A stretch of DNA of 64,000 bases from Ruminococcus sp. GTDB lineage: Bacteria > Bacillota_A > Clostridia > Oscillospirales > Ruminococcaceae. Below are positions 25,986 to 34,514 of the stretch, one piece after another. Within the stretch, counting starts at the first letter, position 1. The number at the start of each line of letters is the position of its first letter. The stretch covers positions 62,001-126,000 of the forward strand of contig NZ_JAIKXF010000091.1 in assembly GCF_024684275.1 (NCBI RefSeq), written 5' to 3'. Under the pieces are notes generated by a model. That model did not search any database and had not been told where the DNA came from. It saw only the letters and a program-made list of their open reading frames with translations. The position numbers and the translations under genes were made by a program.

Positions 25986-27404
25986 TTGAATATCAATATC
26001 TTAAACGGCAAAAAGCACATTCACTTCATCGGCATAGGCGGTTCGGGTATGTACCCCCTCGCTCAGATACTTCACTCTCAGGGTTATTACCTTACAGGCT
26101 CTGACAACAACGAGACAGAAACTCTTGACGCAGTAAGAAAAATGGGGATACCCGTATTCATCGGTCAGAGAGCCGAGAATATCGAGGGTGCAGATCTGAT
26201 CGTACACACCGCCGCTATAATGGCTGACAACCCTGAGCTTGTTGCCGCAAGAGCAAGCGGAGTCCCCGTACTTGAACGAGCAGACCTTCTCGGTATCGTA
26301 ACAAGCTGGTACGACAACGCTATCTGCGTTTCGGGTACTCACGGCAAGACATCCACGACATCAATGATCACTCAGATACTTTTCACCGCAGGCGTTGACC
26401 TCTCAGCATATATAGGCGGAAAGCTGCCCTGCATAGGCGGAAGCGGCGTGGCAGGCAAAAGCGATATCATGGTATGCGAATCCTGCGAATTCGAGGATCA
26501 CTTCCTCAAATTCTTCCCCGATATATCCGTTATACTCAACATCGACGCAGATCACCTTGATTACTTCGGAACTCTTGAAAATATCATCAAATCCTTCCAT
26601 AAATTCAATGAAAACACCTCAAAGTGCATTATCATAAACGGCTCTGACGCAAATTCAATGAAGTCCTTAGAGGGCATAAGCGGCAAGGAAATAATAACCT
26701 TCGGCAGAGACAGCTCCTGCGACTACTATCCTGAGAACGTAAAGCACGAAAACGGTCTCCTTACCACCTATGACGCTATGTACAAGGGCGAAAAGCTGGG
26801 CACTGTGACTCTCCACGTTGCAGGAATACACAATGTGCTCAATTCTCTTGCCGCTGTAGCTGCTGCCCGTTACGTTGGTGTGGACTTTAAGTTCATTCAG
26901 AAGGGACTGGAGGATTTCCGCGGAGCTAAGCGCCGCTTCGAGAAGCTGGGCTTTGAGAAGGGCATAACCGTCGTTGACGATTACGCTCATCACCCCACAG
27001 AGCTTGAAGCTACCCTCAATGCCGCTATGGAGATGAACTTCAGCCATGTATGGGCGATATTCCAGCCATTTACCTTCTCCCGTACAAAACTCCTGCTGGA
27101 CGACTTCGCAAGGGTATTACAGATACCCGACCACGCAGTTCTCACCGATATAATGGGAAGCCGCGAGAAGAACACCTACGGTATCTTCACTCGTCACCTT
27201 GCGGAGAAAATACCGGGCTGCATATGGTTCCCACAGGACGAATCCGCAGAATGGACGGACGAGCGTAAGTACGCTAATTTTGAGCAGATATGCGACTATG
27301 TCTGTGAACACGTGCAGGAGGGCGACCTCGTTATCACTCTCGGCTGCGGCGATGCCTACAAAATAGCAAAAATGATACTGAAAAAGCTTTCGGAGGAGAA
27401 ATAA
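25986..27404 (+). CDS. murC: MurC, UDP-MurNAc-L-alanine ligase
   Basis: ATP-dependent addition of L-alanine to UDP-MurNAc, the first Mur ligase step. The N-terminal HFIGIGGSGM nucleotide-binding motif, SGTHGKTSTTSMI ATP loop and DDYAHHPTE stretch are typical of MurC. Upstream codons are open, but AAAGGTG lies 6 nt before a TTG at 25986, giving a normal 472-aa protein. It is 12 kb away from the dcw cluster and followed after 1 nt by lexA. Confidence 0.95.
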   Translation: MNINILNGKKHIHFIGIGGSGMYPLAQILHSQGYYLTGSDNNETETLDAVRKMGIPVFIGQRAENIEGADLIVHTAAIMADNPELVAARASGVPVLERADLLGIVTSWYDNAICVSGTHGKTSTTSMITQILFTAGVDLSAYIGGKLPCIGGSGVAGKSDIMVCESCEFEDHFLKFFPDISVILNIDADHLDYFGTLENIIKSFHKFNENTSKCIIINGSDANSMKSLEGISGKEIITFGRDSSCDYYPENVKHENGLLTTYDAMYKGEKLGTVTLHVAGIHNVLNSLAAVAAARYVGVDFKFIQKGLEDFRGAKRRFEKLGFEKGITVVDDYAHHPTELEATLNAAMEMNFSHVWAIFQPFTFSRTKLLLDDFARVLQIPDHAVLTDIMGSREKNTYGIFTRHLAEKIPGCIWFPQDESAEWTDERKYANFEQICDYVCEHVQEGDLVITLGCGDAYKIAKMILKKLSEEK

Positions 27405-27405
27405 T

Positions 27406-27987
27406 ATGCTTAAAGATAAGGAAATAGCTGTTTTCAACTATATAAAATCCCGTCTCAGCGACGGTATGTCCCCCTCTGTAAGAGAGATAATGGACGCTAT
27501 GGGCTTCAAGTCCACGTCCACAGCTCACAGATACATAGAAACTCTTGTCCGTGAAGGACTTATCGAGAAAACAGGCAACCTCAACCGCACTCTGCGCCTG
27601 CCAAACAGCGGCACTATCTCTGTCCCAGTTATGGGCACAGTCACCGCAGGTCAGCCTATCACAGCTGTTGAGGACATCACAGGCTATATAGGCTTTGAAG
27701 CTCCCGGCGTTGACCCTCAGGAGCTCTTTGCCCTGAAAATACGGGGCGAAAGCATGATAGACGCAGGTATCCTCGACGGTGATATAGTCATCGTCAAACG
27801 CGTGAACTACGCTGAAAACGGCGATATAGTCGTTGCCTTCATAGACCGTGAGGAGGCTACCGTAAAGCGCTTCTTCAAGGAAAAGGGACACTACCGCCTT
27901 CAGCCCGAGAATACCACTATGGAGCCTATCATCGTGGACGAGGTGGAGGTCCTCGGCAAGGTAATAGGCTTGAAACGGTACTACTGA
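27406..27987 (+). CDS. lexA: LexA repressor
   Basis: SOS repressor with an N-terminal winged helix (about 1-65; SPSVREIMDAMGF and STSTAHRYI) and a C-terminal S24 autoprotease domain. The cleavage site Ala81-Gly82, Ser116 (RGESMID) and Lys154 (ATVKRF) are all present, so RecA-stimulated self-cleavage should work. It lies 1 nt after murC, an unusual partner. I did not find a clear SOS box in front of it, so autoregulation may act at the murC promoter or through a site I missed. Confidence 0.96.
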   Translation: MLKDKEIAVFNYIKSRLSDGMSPSVREIMDAMGFKSTSTAHRYIETLVREGLIEKTGNLNRTLRLPNSGTISVPVMGTVTAGQPITAVEDITGYIGFEAPGVDPQELFALKIRGESMIDAGILDGDIVIVKRVNYAENGDIVVAFIDREEATVKRFFKEKGHYRLQPENTTMEPIIVDEVEVLGKVIGLKRYY

Positions 27988-28011
27988 TAAAGCCTATGAA
28001 CTCTGTTTCTT

Positions 28012-28512
28012 ATGAAAATATATGCTCTGATAATTATTTTCTTAGCCGTTTCAGGATTGCTTTACCATGTCTCCCATGAGCTTTTCCACATCATAGCCGG
28101 TCAGAAGGCAGGTCTTAAACTTGTAAGCGTACAATGGTTCAGCTATCACGGCGGAACCAAAGTCACCTTTGAAAACGAGGAAAAAATAAGCGATGAGAAT
28201 AACAAGAATATCCCGAAAGCATGGATATATATGTCTCTTGCAGGCATCATCGGAACAACGCTGACAGCGTATATCCTTGTTTTCGTTTATCTGCTGCTTC
28301 CCAGCGGATATGTAAGACTATTCTTATGGATAATGTCCGCCATATTTCTTGTAAGCGACTCTGGATACTCGGTACTGTGCTCTTTCTTTGGAAACGGAGA
28401 CCTGTACCTTGTAAAAAAAGCAATGGGAAGAAAAAAATATGTATTAAATATCGCTTCGATTTTGCTCTTTATTGTCAATATATGTATTTTTATTATTGTA
28501 TCCCGTAAATAA
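28012..28512 (+). CDS. Small membrane protein with HEXXH motif (M50-like)
   Basis: A 166-aa polytopic protein with four or so membrane helices. The first helix contains HELFH (residues 22-26), a zinc-metalloprotease HEXXH motif inside a membrane segment. A later segment has SDSGYSVLCSFFGNGD, resembling the downstream acidic motif of M50 or M50B-type proteins. No ribosome site is evident before the ATG, which lies 24 nt after lexA, so it is probably read through from the lexA transcript. Substrate unknown; protease activity is inferred from the motif only. Confidence 0.65.
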   Translation: MKIYALIIIFLAVSGLLYHVSHELFHIIAGQKAGLKLVSVQWFSYHGGTKVTFENEEKISDENNKNIPKAWIYMSLAGIIGTTLTAYILVFVYLLLPSGYVRLFLWIMSAIFLVSDSGYSVLCSFFGNGDLYLVKKAMGRKKYVLNIASILLFIVNICIFIIVSRK

Positions 28513-28601
28513 AAATTTTTTCAAAAAACCACTTCCCTTTTTGCAAAAAATAGTGTATAATGTAAATTGGTTTAAAATACACCACGGAAAGGACGATGCA
28601 A

Positions 28602-28964
28602 ATGCTTAATGAAGTAAAAGTGATCATCTGCGGTAAGGAGTACAAGATCAAGACCGCAGAAGCTCCTAACTATGTTTTCGCTCTTGCAAGAGCACTTGAA
28701 ACCAAGATCAATGAGATCACCGCAGCAAGCGGTTCTTCACCCTATGCTGCTTCCATAATGGTGTCGATGGCTCTCCTCGACGACCTCAACAAGGCTAATC
28801 AGCGCCTTGACAATATCCGCGACCAGACTAAGGAGTACGTTGACGAAGCTGGCAGAACACGCATTGAGCGCGACGCTGCCCAGAAGGAGATAGAGGTGCT
28901 CAAATCCAAGATAATACAGCTTGAGAATATGGTCAAGCTCAAGCAGCTCAGCGACAGCATTTAA
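28602..28964 (+). CDS. zapA: ZapA, FtsZ-ring associated protein
   Basis: Small (120 aa) coiled-coil protein that cross-links FtsZ filaments. The N-terminal strand pair (VKVIICGKEYKIKT) is followed by a helical region and a C-terminal coiled coil (about 75-115). Two ATGs are near; the second (28602) is 8 nt from AAAGGA and preferred over the one at 28596. A -10 TATAAT lies about 40 nt upstream. The stop overlaps the U32 peptidase start (TAATG), a pairing seen in other clostridia. Confidence 0.9.
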   Translation: MLNEVKVIICGKEYKIKTAEAPNYVFALARALETKINEITAASGSSPYAASIMVSMALLDDLNKANQRLDNIRDQTKEYVDEAGRTRIERDAAQKEIEVLKSKIIQLENMVKLKQLSDSI

Positions 28965-30994
28965 TGAAGCAGCCCGAAATACTGGCACCCGCAGGCAGCA
29001 TGGAAACTCTCCGTGCAGCTCTCCGCGCAGGCGCGAATGCCGTATATATCGGCGGAAAGCGCTTCTCAGCACGAAGCAGTGCTGCTAATTTCTCCCTTGA
29101 TGAGATAGAAGAAGCTGCGAGACTATGCCATAAGTACGGCGCAAAGCTTGACCTTGCTGTGAATACTATTGTATCCGACGGCGAGGCTGCTGATTTCTGC
29201 GAATATATAAAGGCTGCCGCAAAATGCGGTGTTGACGCCTTTATCGTGCAGGACTGGGGCTGTGCGGCTCTCATTCGACGCTGTGTTCCCGACGCAGTGC
29301 TCCACGGCTCTACGCAGATGTCCGTACATACCGCAGCAGGCGCTGAAATGCTCAGAAAGCTGGGCTATGCAAGAGTTGTTCCTGCCCGTGAGCTTGACAG
29401 GGAAACTATTTCCCGTATCTGCAATGTTGGCATAGAGACCGAGATATTCGTTCATGGTGCCCTTTGTATGTCTGTTTCGGGACAGTGCTATATGTCGGCT
29501 ATGATAGGCTCGCGCTCCGCAAACCGCGGCGGCTGCGGACAGGCTTGCAGGCTGCCATTTTCTGCCGCAGGTAACAAGGATAAGGCGGCATTATCGCTGA
29601 AGGATCTTTCACTTCTCCCCTATGCCCGTGAACTTGCGGAAATAGGCGTGGATTCCTTCAAAATAGAAGGACGCATGAAGCGCCCCGAATATGTGGCTTC
29701 CGCAGTACATGAGCTGAAAGCTGCTCTTGACGGTGAAGCTCCCGATATGAAGCTGCTCCGCGGCGTATTCTCACGGGGAGGCTTTACCGATGGCTATTTC
29801 ACAGGAAAAAGGCAGGATATGTTCGGAGTCCGTGAAAAGGACGATGTTATCTCAGCCCATGAGCTTATCCCGAAAATACATGAGCTCTATCGTTTTGAAC
29901 GCAAGGCTTATACTGCTGATTTCCACGCTGTCATAAAAGAGGGACAGCCAGTGATCATAACTGCTGTATGCAGCGATATTTCAGCATCTGCTCAGGGCGA
30001 TGTCCCCGAAAGAGCACTGAATCGTCCTACAGATACGGATATGCTTACGAAACAGCTCTCAAAGCTGGGCGATACGGTTTTCAGCTTCGGCAAGCTTACT
30101 GCCGAGATTGACGAGGGACTTATTGTTCCGGCAGGAAAGCTCAACGAGCTTCGCAGAACAGCTGTCGAACAGCTTACAGACCTCATAATAAATAAAAATA
30201 CTCCAAAATATACTATTTCCGACTATGTGCCCCGCTCAACAGCCATAGTGCCTCCTGAAAGGACTAAGCTTCCCCTCAGGACCTACTGCCGGACAGCCGA
30301 ACAGGTATCGGCGGCAGCTGAGCTTTCTGAGTACGTAATAGTACAGGAGAGCATCATCAGTGAGGAAATGCTCGGCGGCGTGGACAGTGACAAAGTAATT
30401 ATCGCTCCGCCCCGATTCATAGCCAATGAGGACAAGCTTGCAGAGAGGCTGAAAAAGCTGAAAGCTATGGGGATAGACAGGCTTTACTGCCACACTCCCG
30501 ACTGCATAGCTATCGGCAGGGAGCTTGGTTTTAAGCTCCACGGCTGCTTTACTCTCAACGCATACAATTCCTACAGTGTGAAAATGCTTAATATCCTCGG
30601 ACTTGAGGACTGCGTTTTCTCAGTGGAGGCTACTCTTGAACAGATAGCAGACCTTGCCCCCGATATGCCGTTGGGAGCTGTTGTTTACGGCAGACTTCCC
30701 CTTATGCTCACAAGGAACTGCCCCATAAAGAATGAAACCGGCTGCGGCAAATGCATCAAAAAGCTCATTGACCGCACAGGCAGAGAGCTTCCGGTGGTCT
30801 GTACCGCCGACTATGCGGAGATACTCAACGCAGACAGACTTTGTATGACTGACAGGCTCGACGAGATGAAGAATATAGCCTTTGGTGTGGTCTATCTCTC
30901 GTACGAGACCGCCGATGAGGTGCGCTCTGCACTCAGCGGACGCAAGCCGCAGGGAAACATCACCCGCGGACTTTACTACAGAGGTATACAATAA
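28964..30994 (+). CDS. U32 family peptidase/hydroxylase with DUF3656 region
   Basis: A 676-aa member of peptidase family U32; characterised relatives act in rRNA or tRNA hydroxylation (RlhA, TrhP) rather than as classic proteases. The N-terminal TIM-like part has LAPAGSMETLRAAL and FVHGALCMSVSGQC. The SANRGGCGQACR cysteine motif (about 190) and later cysteines (CPIKNETGCGKC) suggest Fe-S binding. The middle region fits DUF3656. It is coupled to zapA upstream and dut downstream by TAATG overlaps. Peptidase activity is not implied. Confidence 0.9.
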   Translation: MKQPEILAPAGSMETLRAALRAGANAVYIGGKRFSARSSAANFSLDEIEEAARLCHKYGAKLDLAVNTIVSDGEAADFCEYIKAAAKCGVDAFIVQDWGCAALIRRCVPDAVLHGSTQMSVHTAAGAEMLRKLGYARVVPARELDRETISRICNVGIETEIFVHGALCMSVSGQCYMSAMIGSRSANRGGCGQACRLPFSAAGNKDKAALSLKDLSLLPYARELAEIGVDSFKIEGRMKRPEYVASAVHELKAALDGEAPDMKLLRGVFSRGGFTDGYFTGKRQDMFGVREKDDVISAHELIPKIHELYRFERKAYTADFHAVIKEGQPVIITAVCSDISASAQGDVPERALNRPTDTDMLTKQLSKLGDTVFSFGKLTAEIDEGLIVPAGKLNELRRTAVEQLTDLIINKNTPKYTISDYVPRSTAIVPPERTKLPLRTYCRTAEQVSAAAELSEYVIVQESIISEEMLGGVDSDKVIIAPPRFIANEDKLAERLKKLKAMGIDRLYCHTPDCIAIGRELGFKLHGCFTLNAYNSYSVKMLNILGLEDCVFSVEATLEQIADLAPDMPLGAVVYGRLPLMLTRNCPIKNETGCGKCIKKLIDRTGRELPVVCTADYAEILNADRLCMTDRLDEMKNIAFGVVYLSYETADEVRSALSGRKPQGNITRGLYYRGIQ

Positions 30995-31431
30995 TGAAAC
31001 TTACCTTCAAAAAGCTTGATCCAAAAGCGGTTATCCCCTCACGCGCTACTAAGGGCAGCGCAGGTCTCGACCTTTGTGCCTGCCTTGATGCTCCCGTAAC
31101 TATCGAAGCAGGAGAAATAAAAATGATCCCCCTCGGTATCACCGCAGAGCCCGACCGTGAGGACATCGCGCTTCTCATCTATCCGCGCTCGGGACTTTCG
31201 TCGAAATACGGCGTTTCTCTTGCAAACTGCGTTGGAGTCGTGGACAGCGATTACCGCGGCGCATGGTTCGTGCCGCTTATAAACCACGGCAAAGAACCCT
31301 TTACTGTGGAGCACGGTATGCGCATCGCTCAGCTTATCCCTACAAGTATCTTAATGCCCGAAATCGAGGTCAGCGACCAGCTCTCGGAAACAGAGCGCGG
31401 CGCAGGCGGCTTCGGTTCATCAGGCATTTGA
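30994..31431 (+). CDS. dut: dUTP diphosphatase
   Basis: Hydrolyses dUTP to dUMP and pyrophosphate, keeping uracil out of DNA and feeding dTMP synthesis. All five trimeric dUTPase motifs are visible in 145 aa: SAGLDL, PRSGLSSKYG, GVVDSDYRG, GMRIAQLI and the C-terminal RGAGGFGSSG. The start overlaps the U32 gene stop. Confidence 0.96.
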   Translation: MKLTFKKLDPKAVIPSRATKGSAGLDLCACLDAPVTIEAGEIKMIPLGITAEPDREDIALLIYPRSGLSSKYGVSLANCVGVVDSDYRGAWFVPLINHGKEPFTVEHGMRIAQLIPTSILMPEIEVSDQLSETERGAGGFGSSGI

Positions 31432-31462
31432 ATATGAATAACAAAAGATTGGAGATATAATT

Positions 31463-31726
31463 ATGAAAAAGACACTCTACTTTCTGCTTCTTCTCATCTG
31501 TGCCTGCGTTCTCGGCGGTGTTCTCGGCAATGTAGCATCAGGCTCATTCGCATGGCTTGGCTATTCAAGAAGCTTCGCCTTCAACCTTGACAAGTTCATT
31601 GATACCGATATCCTTGTGCTGACCTTCGGTATTTCCATGAGCATCAGCGTTGCACAGGTAATTTTCATCGCTATAGCTATCTATGCTTACATAAAGACTG
31701 CACCAAAGGTCGTTCCTGACAAATAA
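31463..31726 (+). CDS. DUF4321-type small membrane protein
   Basis: An 87-aa protein with two membrane helices (about 5-27 and 52-78). The glycine-rich first helix and its position before mreB match DUF4321 proteins that sit in the radC-mreBCD region of many clostridia. Function unknown. It lies 31 nt after dut. Confidence 0.7.
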   Translation: MKKTLYFLLLLICACVLGGVLGNVASGSFAWLGYSRSFAFNLDKFIDTDILVLTFGISMSISVAQVIFIAIAIYAYIKTAPKVVPDK

Positions 31727-31830
31727 TAGCTGATCATCGTCCTTTTTGACAGTTTTTCATCACCTTGCCGCGTTTAAGTTACCGTATTACACTAAAAAGG
31801 CGGATATGGGAAATTTCTTGTAAAATTAAC

Positions 31831-31859
31831 TTGTACATATTTCCTGTTGGTGATATAAT
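31831..31859 (+). promoter_or_regulatory. mreB promoter, upstream
   Basis: -35 TTGTAC (31831-31836), 17-nt spacer, extended -10 TGATATAAT with TATAAT at 31854-31859. A second extended -10 (TATAAT, 31946-31951) without a good -35 lies closer to mreB. Confidence 0.7.
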
Positions 31860-31864
31860 TATCT

Positions 31865-31930
31865 TATGTGCCCTCGCAGATACGCAAATCAAAGATCTGC
31901 TCCCTGCGTATCGGGCAATTATACCACATA
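31865..31930 (+). promoter_or_regulatory. Nested hairpin in the mreB leader
   Basis: Three nested complementary blocks form one stem: TATGTG/CACATA (31865-31870, 31925-31930), CCC/GGG, and GATACGCA/TGCGTATC (31879-31886, 31905-31912). It starts about 6 nt after the upstream -10. No T-run follows, so it looks like a 5' leader structure rather than a terminator. Confidence 0.55.
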
Positions 31931-31997
31931 GCTCCGCTAATGTGATATAATACAACTTGAATGAATAGAAATATAGCAAGATTTAAGGAGCTGCAAA

Positions 31998-33014
31998 ATG
32001 TTTACAAAAGATATTGGCATTGATCTCGGTACTGCTAATACCCTTGTATATATGAGGGGAAAGGGTATAATAATAAGAGAGCCCTCAGTAGTTGCCGTGA
32101 ATACCAGAACGGATAAATGCCGCTATGTCGGTAAGGAAGCCAAGGACGTCATCGGACGCACCCCAGGCTCTATCGTTGCCGTAAGACCGCTTAAAGACGG
32201 CGTTATCGCCGATTTTGACATCGCCACGACCATGCTTCAGGAATTCATAAGAAAGGCTCTCAAGGGTACTTTTTTCACAAAGGCAAATGTCATCATATGT
32301 ATCCCCTCGGGCGTTACTGCCGTTGAAAGACGCGCTGTCCGCGAATCCTGCAAAAAAGCAGGCGCAAACAACGTGCTCATCATTGAGGAGCCTATGGCTG
32401 CCGCTATCGGTGCAGGTCTCCCCACTAACGAGCCGGCAGGAAGCATGATAGTTGATATCGGCGGCGGCACCAGCGAGGTAGCCGTTATTTCAATGGGCGG
32501 CATCGTTGCTTCACGGTCGGTAAGATGCGCAGGCGACGAATTCGATGCGGCTATCATCAACTATATCAAGAAGAAGTACAACCTCCTCATAGGTGAACGC
32601 ACCGCAGAAAATATCAAGCTTGATATAGGCTCTGCTTTCCCAAGCGAGAAGGAGGAGTCTCAGGAGATAAAGGGAAGAAATCTTCTCAATGGTCTGCCGG
32701 AGAATATAACAGTTACCTCTGCGGAGATACGTGACGCTCTCGTTGAGCCTCTTTCAAGAGTTATCGACGCTATCAAGTCAACTCTTGAGGAAACTCCGCC
32801 TGAACTTTCCGCAGATATAATCGACCACGGTATCACCCTTGCAGGCGGCGGCGCACTGCTCCGCGGTCTTGACAAACTCATAAACCGCGAAACAGGTATG
32901 CCTGTATATATCGCAGAATACCCCCTTGACTGCGTTGCCGAGGGTACGGGCAAGATACTTGAAAATATCAGCGATTATCAGGACGCTCTCACCGAAAACG
33001 TCAAGTACTATTAA
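31998..33014 (+). CDS. mreB: Rod shape protein MreB
   Basis: Actin-like ATPase that forms membrane-associated filaments and organises lateral wall synthesis. The 338-aa protein has the phosphate 1 loop [13 protein letters not shown], phosphate 2 [13 protein letters not shown] and adenosine motif [16 protein letters not shown] lies 9 nt before the ATG. It is the first gene of mreBCD-mrdA. Confidence 0.96.
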   Translation: MFTKDIGIDLGTANTLVYMRGKGIIIREPSVVAVNTRTDKCRYVGKEAKDVIGRTPGSIVAVRPLKDGVIADFDIATTMLQEFIRKALKGTFFTKANVIICIPSGVTAVERRAVRESCKKAGANNVLIIEEPMAAAIGAGLPTNEPAGSMIVDIGGGTSEVAVISMGGIVASRSVRCAGDEFDAAIINYIKKKYNLLIGERTAENIKLDIGSAFPSEKEESQEIKGRNLLNGLPENITVTSAEIRDALVEPLSRVIDAIKSTLEETPPELSADIIDHGITLAGGGALLRGLDKLINRETGMPVYIAEYPLDCVAEGTGKILENISDYQDALTENVKYY

Positions 33015-33025
33015 GGAGAGGCTCC

Positions 33026-33892
33026 ATGCGTGATTTTTTGAAAAGCACCAGATTCAAGGTCATGGTCGGTTTTCTCGCCTTTCTTGTGGGCATGATGGTT
33101 TATGCCGTCACAAGGGGCGGTTATTCCGTTTCGGGAGCTTCCTTCATCAACACACTGACCAAGCCCTTCCGCGCTGCTTCAAACAGCATAAGCCGTAAAA
33201 TGGAGCATACCGTGGATAAGCTCTCAAACGCGGATAAGTATATAGAGGAGAACGAAAGGCTAAAGAAACAGATCGGCGAACTCAATGCTCAGCTGACTGA
33301 ATATGACGCTATCAAGGCTGAGGTGGAGGAGCTTCGCAAATTCGTTTCCATAAAGGAAGAACACGAGGACTATCTGCTCTCTCAGCCCTGCAAGGTCCTG
33401 GGATATGTAACAAATGATCCGTTCAAATCCTTCACTATAGATAAGGGTACTGCGGACGGAATACAGGTAAACTGCCCCGTTGTCACATCAGAGGGACTTG
33501 TTGGCATAACTGTTGAAGTGTCTAAGCACGTTTCCACCGTGAGAACTATTCTCTCCCCTGACCTTTCGGTTGCCGCTGTGGCTTCATCATCAAATGCCGA
33601 TCAGGGCATTATCGAGGGTAATGTGCTGTCATCTGAAAACGGTCAGACCAAGCTCATTCACGTTCCAAAAAAGAACAAGCTCAAGCGCGGCGACCTTATG
33701 ATAACCGCCGGAAACAGCGGTCTCTTCCCAAAGGATTACCCCATAGGCACTATCTTAGAAATAGGCTTTGATTCAAACGGACTGTCAGTCTGCGCTGATA
33801 TACAGCCATGTGTGGACGTAAACCGTCTTACCTCTGTCATCGTTATAACCGATTTCAGCGGCAAGAAGGAGGACGAAGAAAATGAGGATTAG
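33026..33892 (+). CDS. mreC: Rod shape protein MreC
   Basis: Bitopic elongasome protein, activator of PBP2/RodA. One N-terminal membrane helix (about 10-30), a coiled coil (about 60-115) and a C-terminal double beta-barrel domain fit MreC; 288 aa. The end overlaps mreD by 11 nt. Confidence 0.93.
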   Translation: MRDFLKSTRFKVMVGFLAFLVGMMVYAVTRGGYSVSGASFINTLTKPFRAASNSISRKMEHTVDKLSNADKYIEENERLKKQIGELNAQLTEYDAIKAEVEELRKFVSIKEEHEDYLLSQPCKVLGYVTNDPFKSFTIDKGTADGIQVNCPVVTSEGLVGITVEVSKHVSTVRTILSPDLSVAAVASSSNADQGIIEGNVLSSENGQTKLIHVPKKNKLKRGDLMITAGNSGLFPKDYPIGTILEIGFDSNGLSVCADIQPCVDVNRLTSVIVITDFSGKKEDEENED

Positions 33893-34460
33893 ATCTACCC
33901 GTGAGCAGCATATCCTCCGCTTCAAGACGACCCTGCGCTGGGTACTGTATTATCTGCTCATTTTCGTGAGCTTCATCATCATGACCTCGGGCACTCTTTA
34001 TAAGCCGATGATACTTGTTCCAATGAGTATAGGTATTGCCGTGAACAATAATATGTACGGCTCGGCTGTTACCGGAGCTGTATGCGGCTTTCTCACTGAT
34101 ATTTGCTGCGGCAAGCTTTTCGGCTACAATGCCGTTGTGCTCACTTTCTTCTGTATATTGGCAAATCTGATATTTGAGCTGTATCTCAAAAATCGTTTCA
34201 TAAACTATATGCTCATCACCACCGTGGTATCCTACATACAGTGCTGGCTGGACTATAAATTCTACTACCAGATATGGGAGTATGAAAATGTGGGGCGGAT
34301 ATTCGTAAAGGTCTCACTGAGAGTCTGGATTTACACTGTAATATCGGCGGTCTTTGTGTATCTTGTGCTGAAGCTTGTGAACCGCTTCCTCATGCCGAGG
34401 GAACACCTTACCATAGAAGAAGCGATAAATACCAATATTCAGTCAGAAAACAGAAGATAA
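33882..34460 (+). CDS. mreD: Rod shape protein MreD
   Basis: A 192-aa integral membrane protein with five to six helices, and the GFLTDICCGKLFGYNAV stretch typical of MreD. It overlaps mreC by 11 nt. Assignment rests on hydropathy, this motif and gene order. Confidence 0.88.
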   Translation: MRIRSTREQHILRFKTTLRWVLYYLLIFVSFIIMTSGTLYKPMILVPMSIGIAVNNNMYGSAVTGAVCGFLTDICCGKLFGYNAVVLTFFCILANLIFELYLKNRFINYMLITTVVSYIQCWLDYKFYYQIWEYENVGRIFVKVSLRVWIYTVISAVFVYLVLKLVNRFLMPREHLTIEEAINTNIQSENRR

Positions 34461-34468
34461 ACTTTACG

Positions 34469-34489
34469 GCCGCACCCTAAAGGTGCGGT
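34469..34489 (+). promoter_or_regulatory. Intercistronic hairpin between mreD and PBP2
   Basis: A 7-bp stem CCGCACC/GGTGCGG (34470-34476, 34482-34488) with no T-run. It may stabilise the upstream message or attenuate; it does not look like an intrinsic terminator. Confidence 0.5.
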
Positions 34490-34514
34490 CATAATCATAA
34501 AGGAGGCAGACTTT

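Noticed and set aside
27380..27410. LexA (SOS) box directly before lexA
   Set aside because: No GAAC-N4-GTTC-type site is visible in the short murC-lexA junction.
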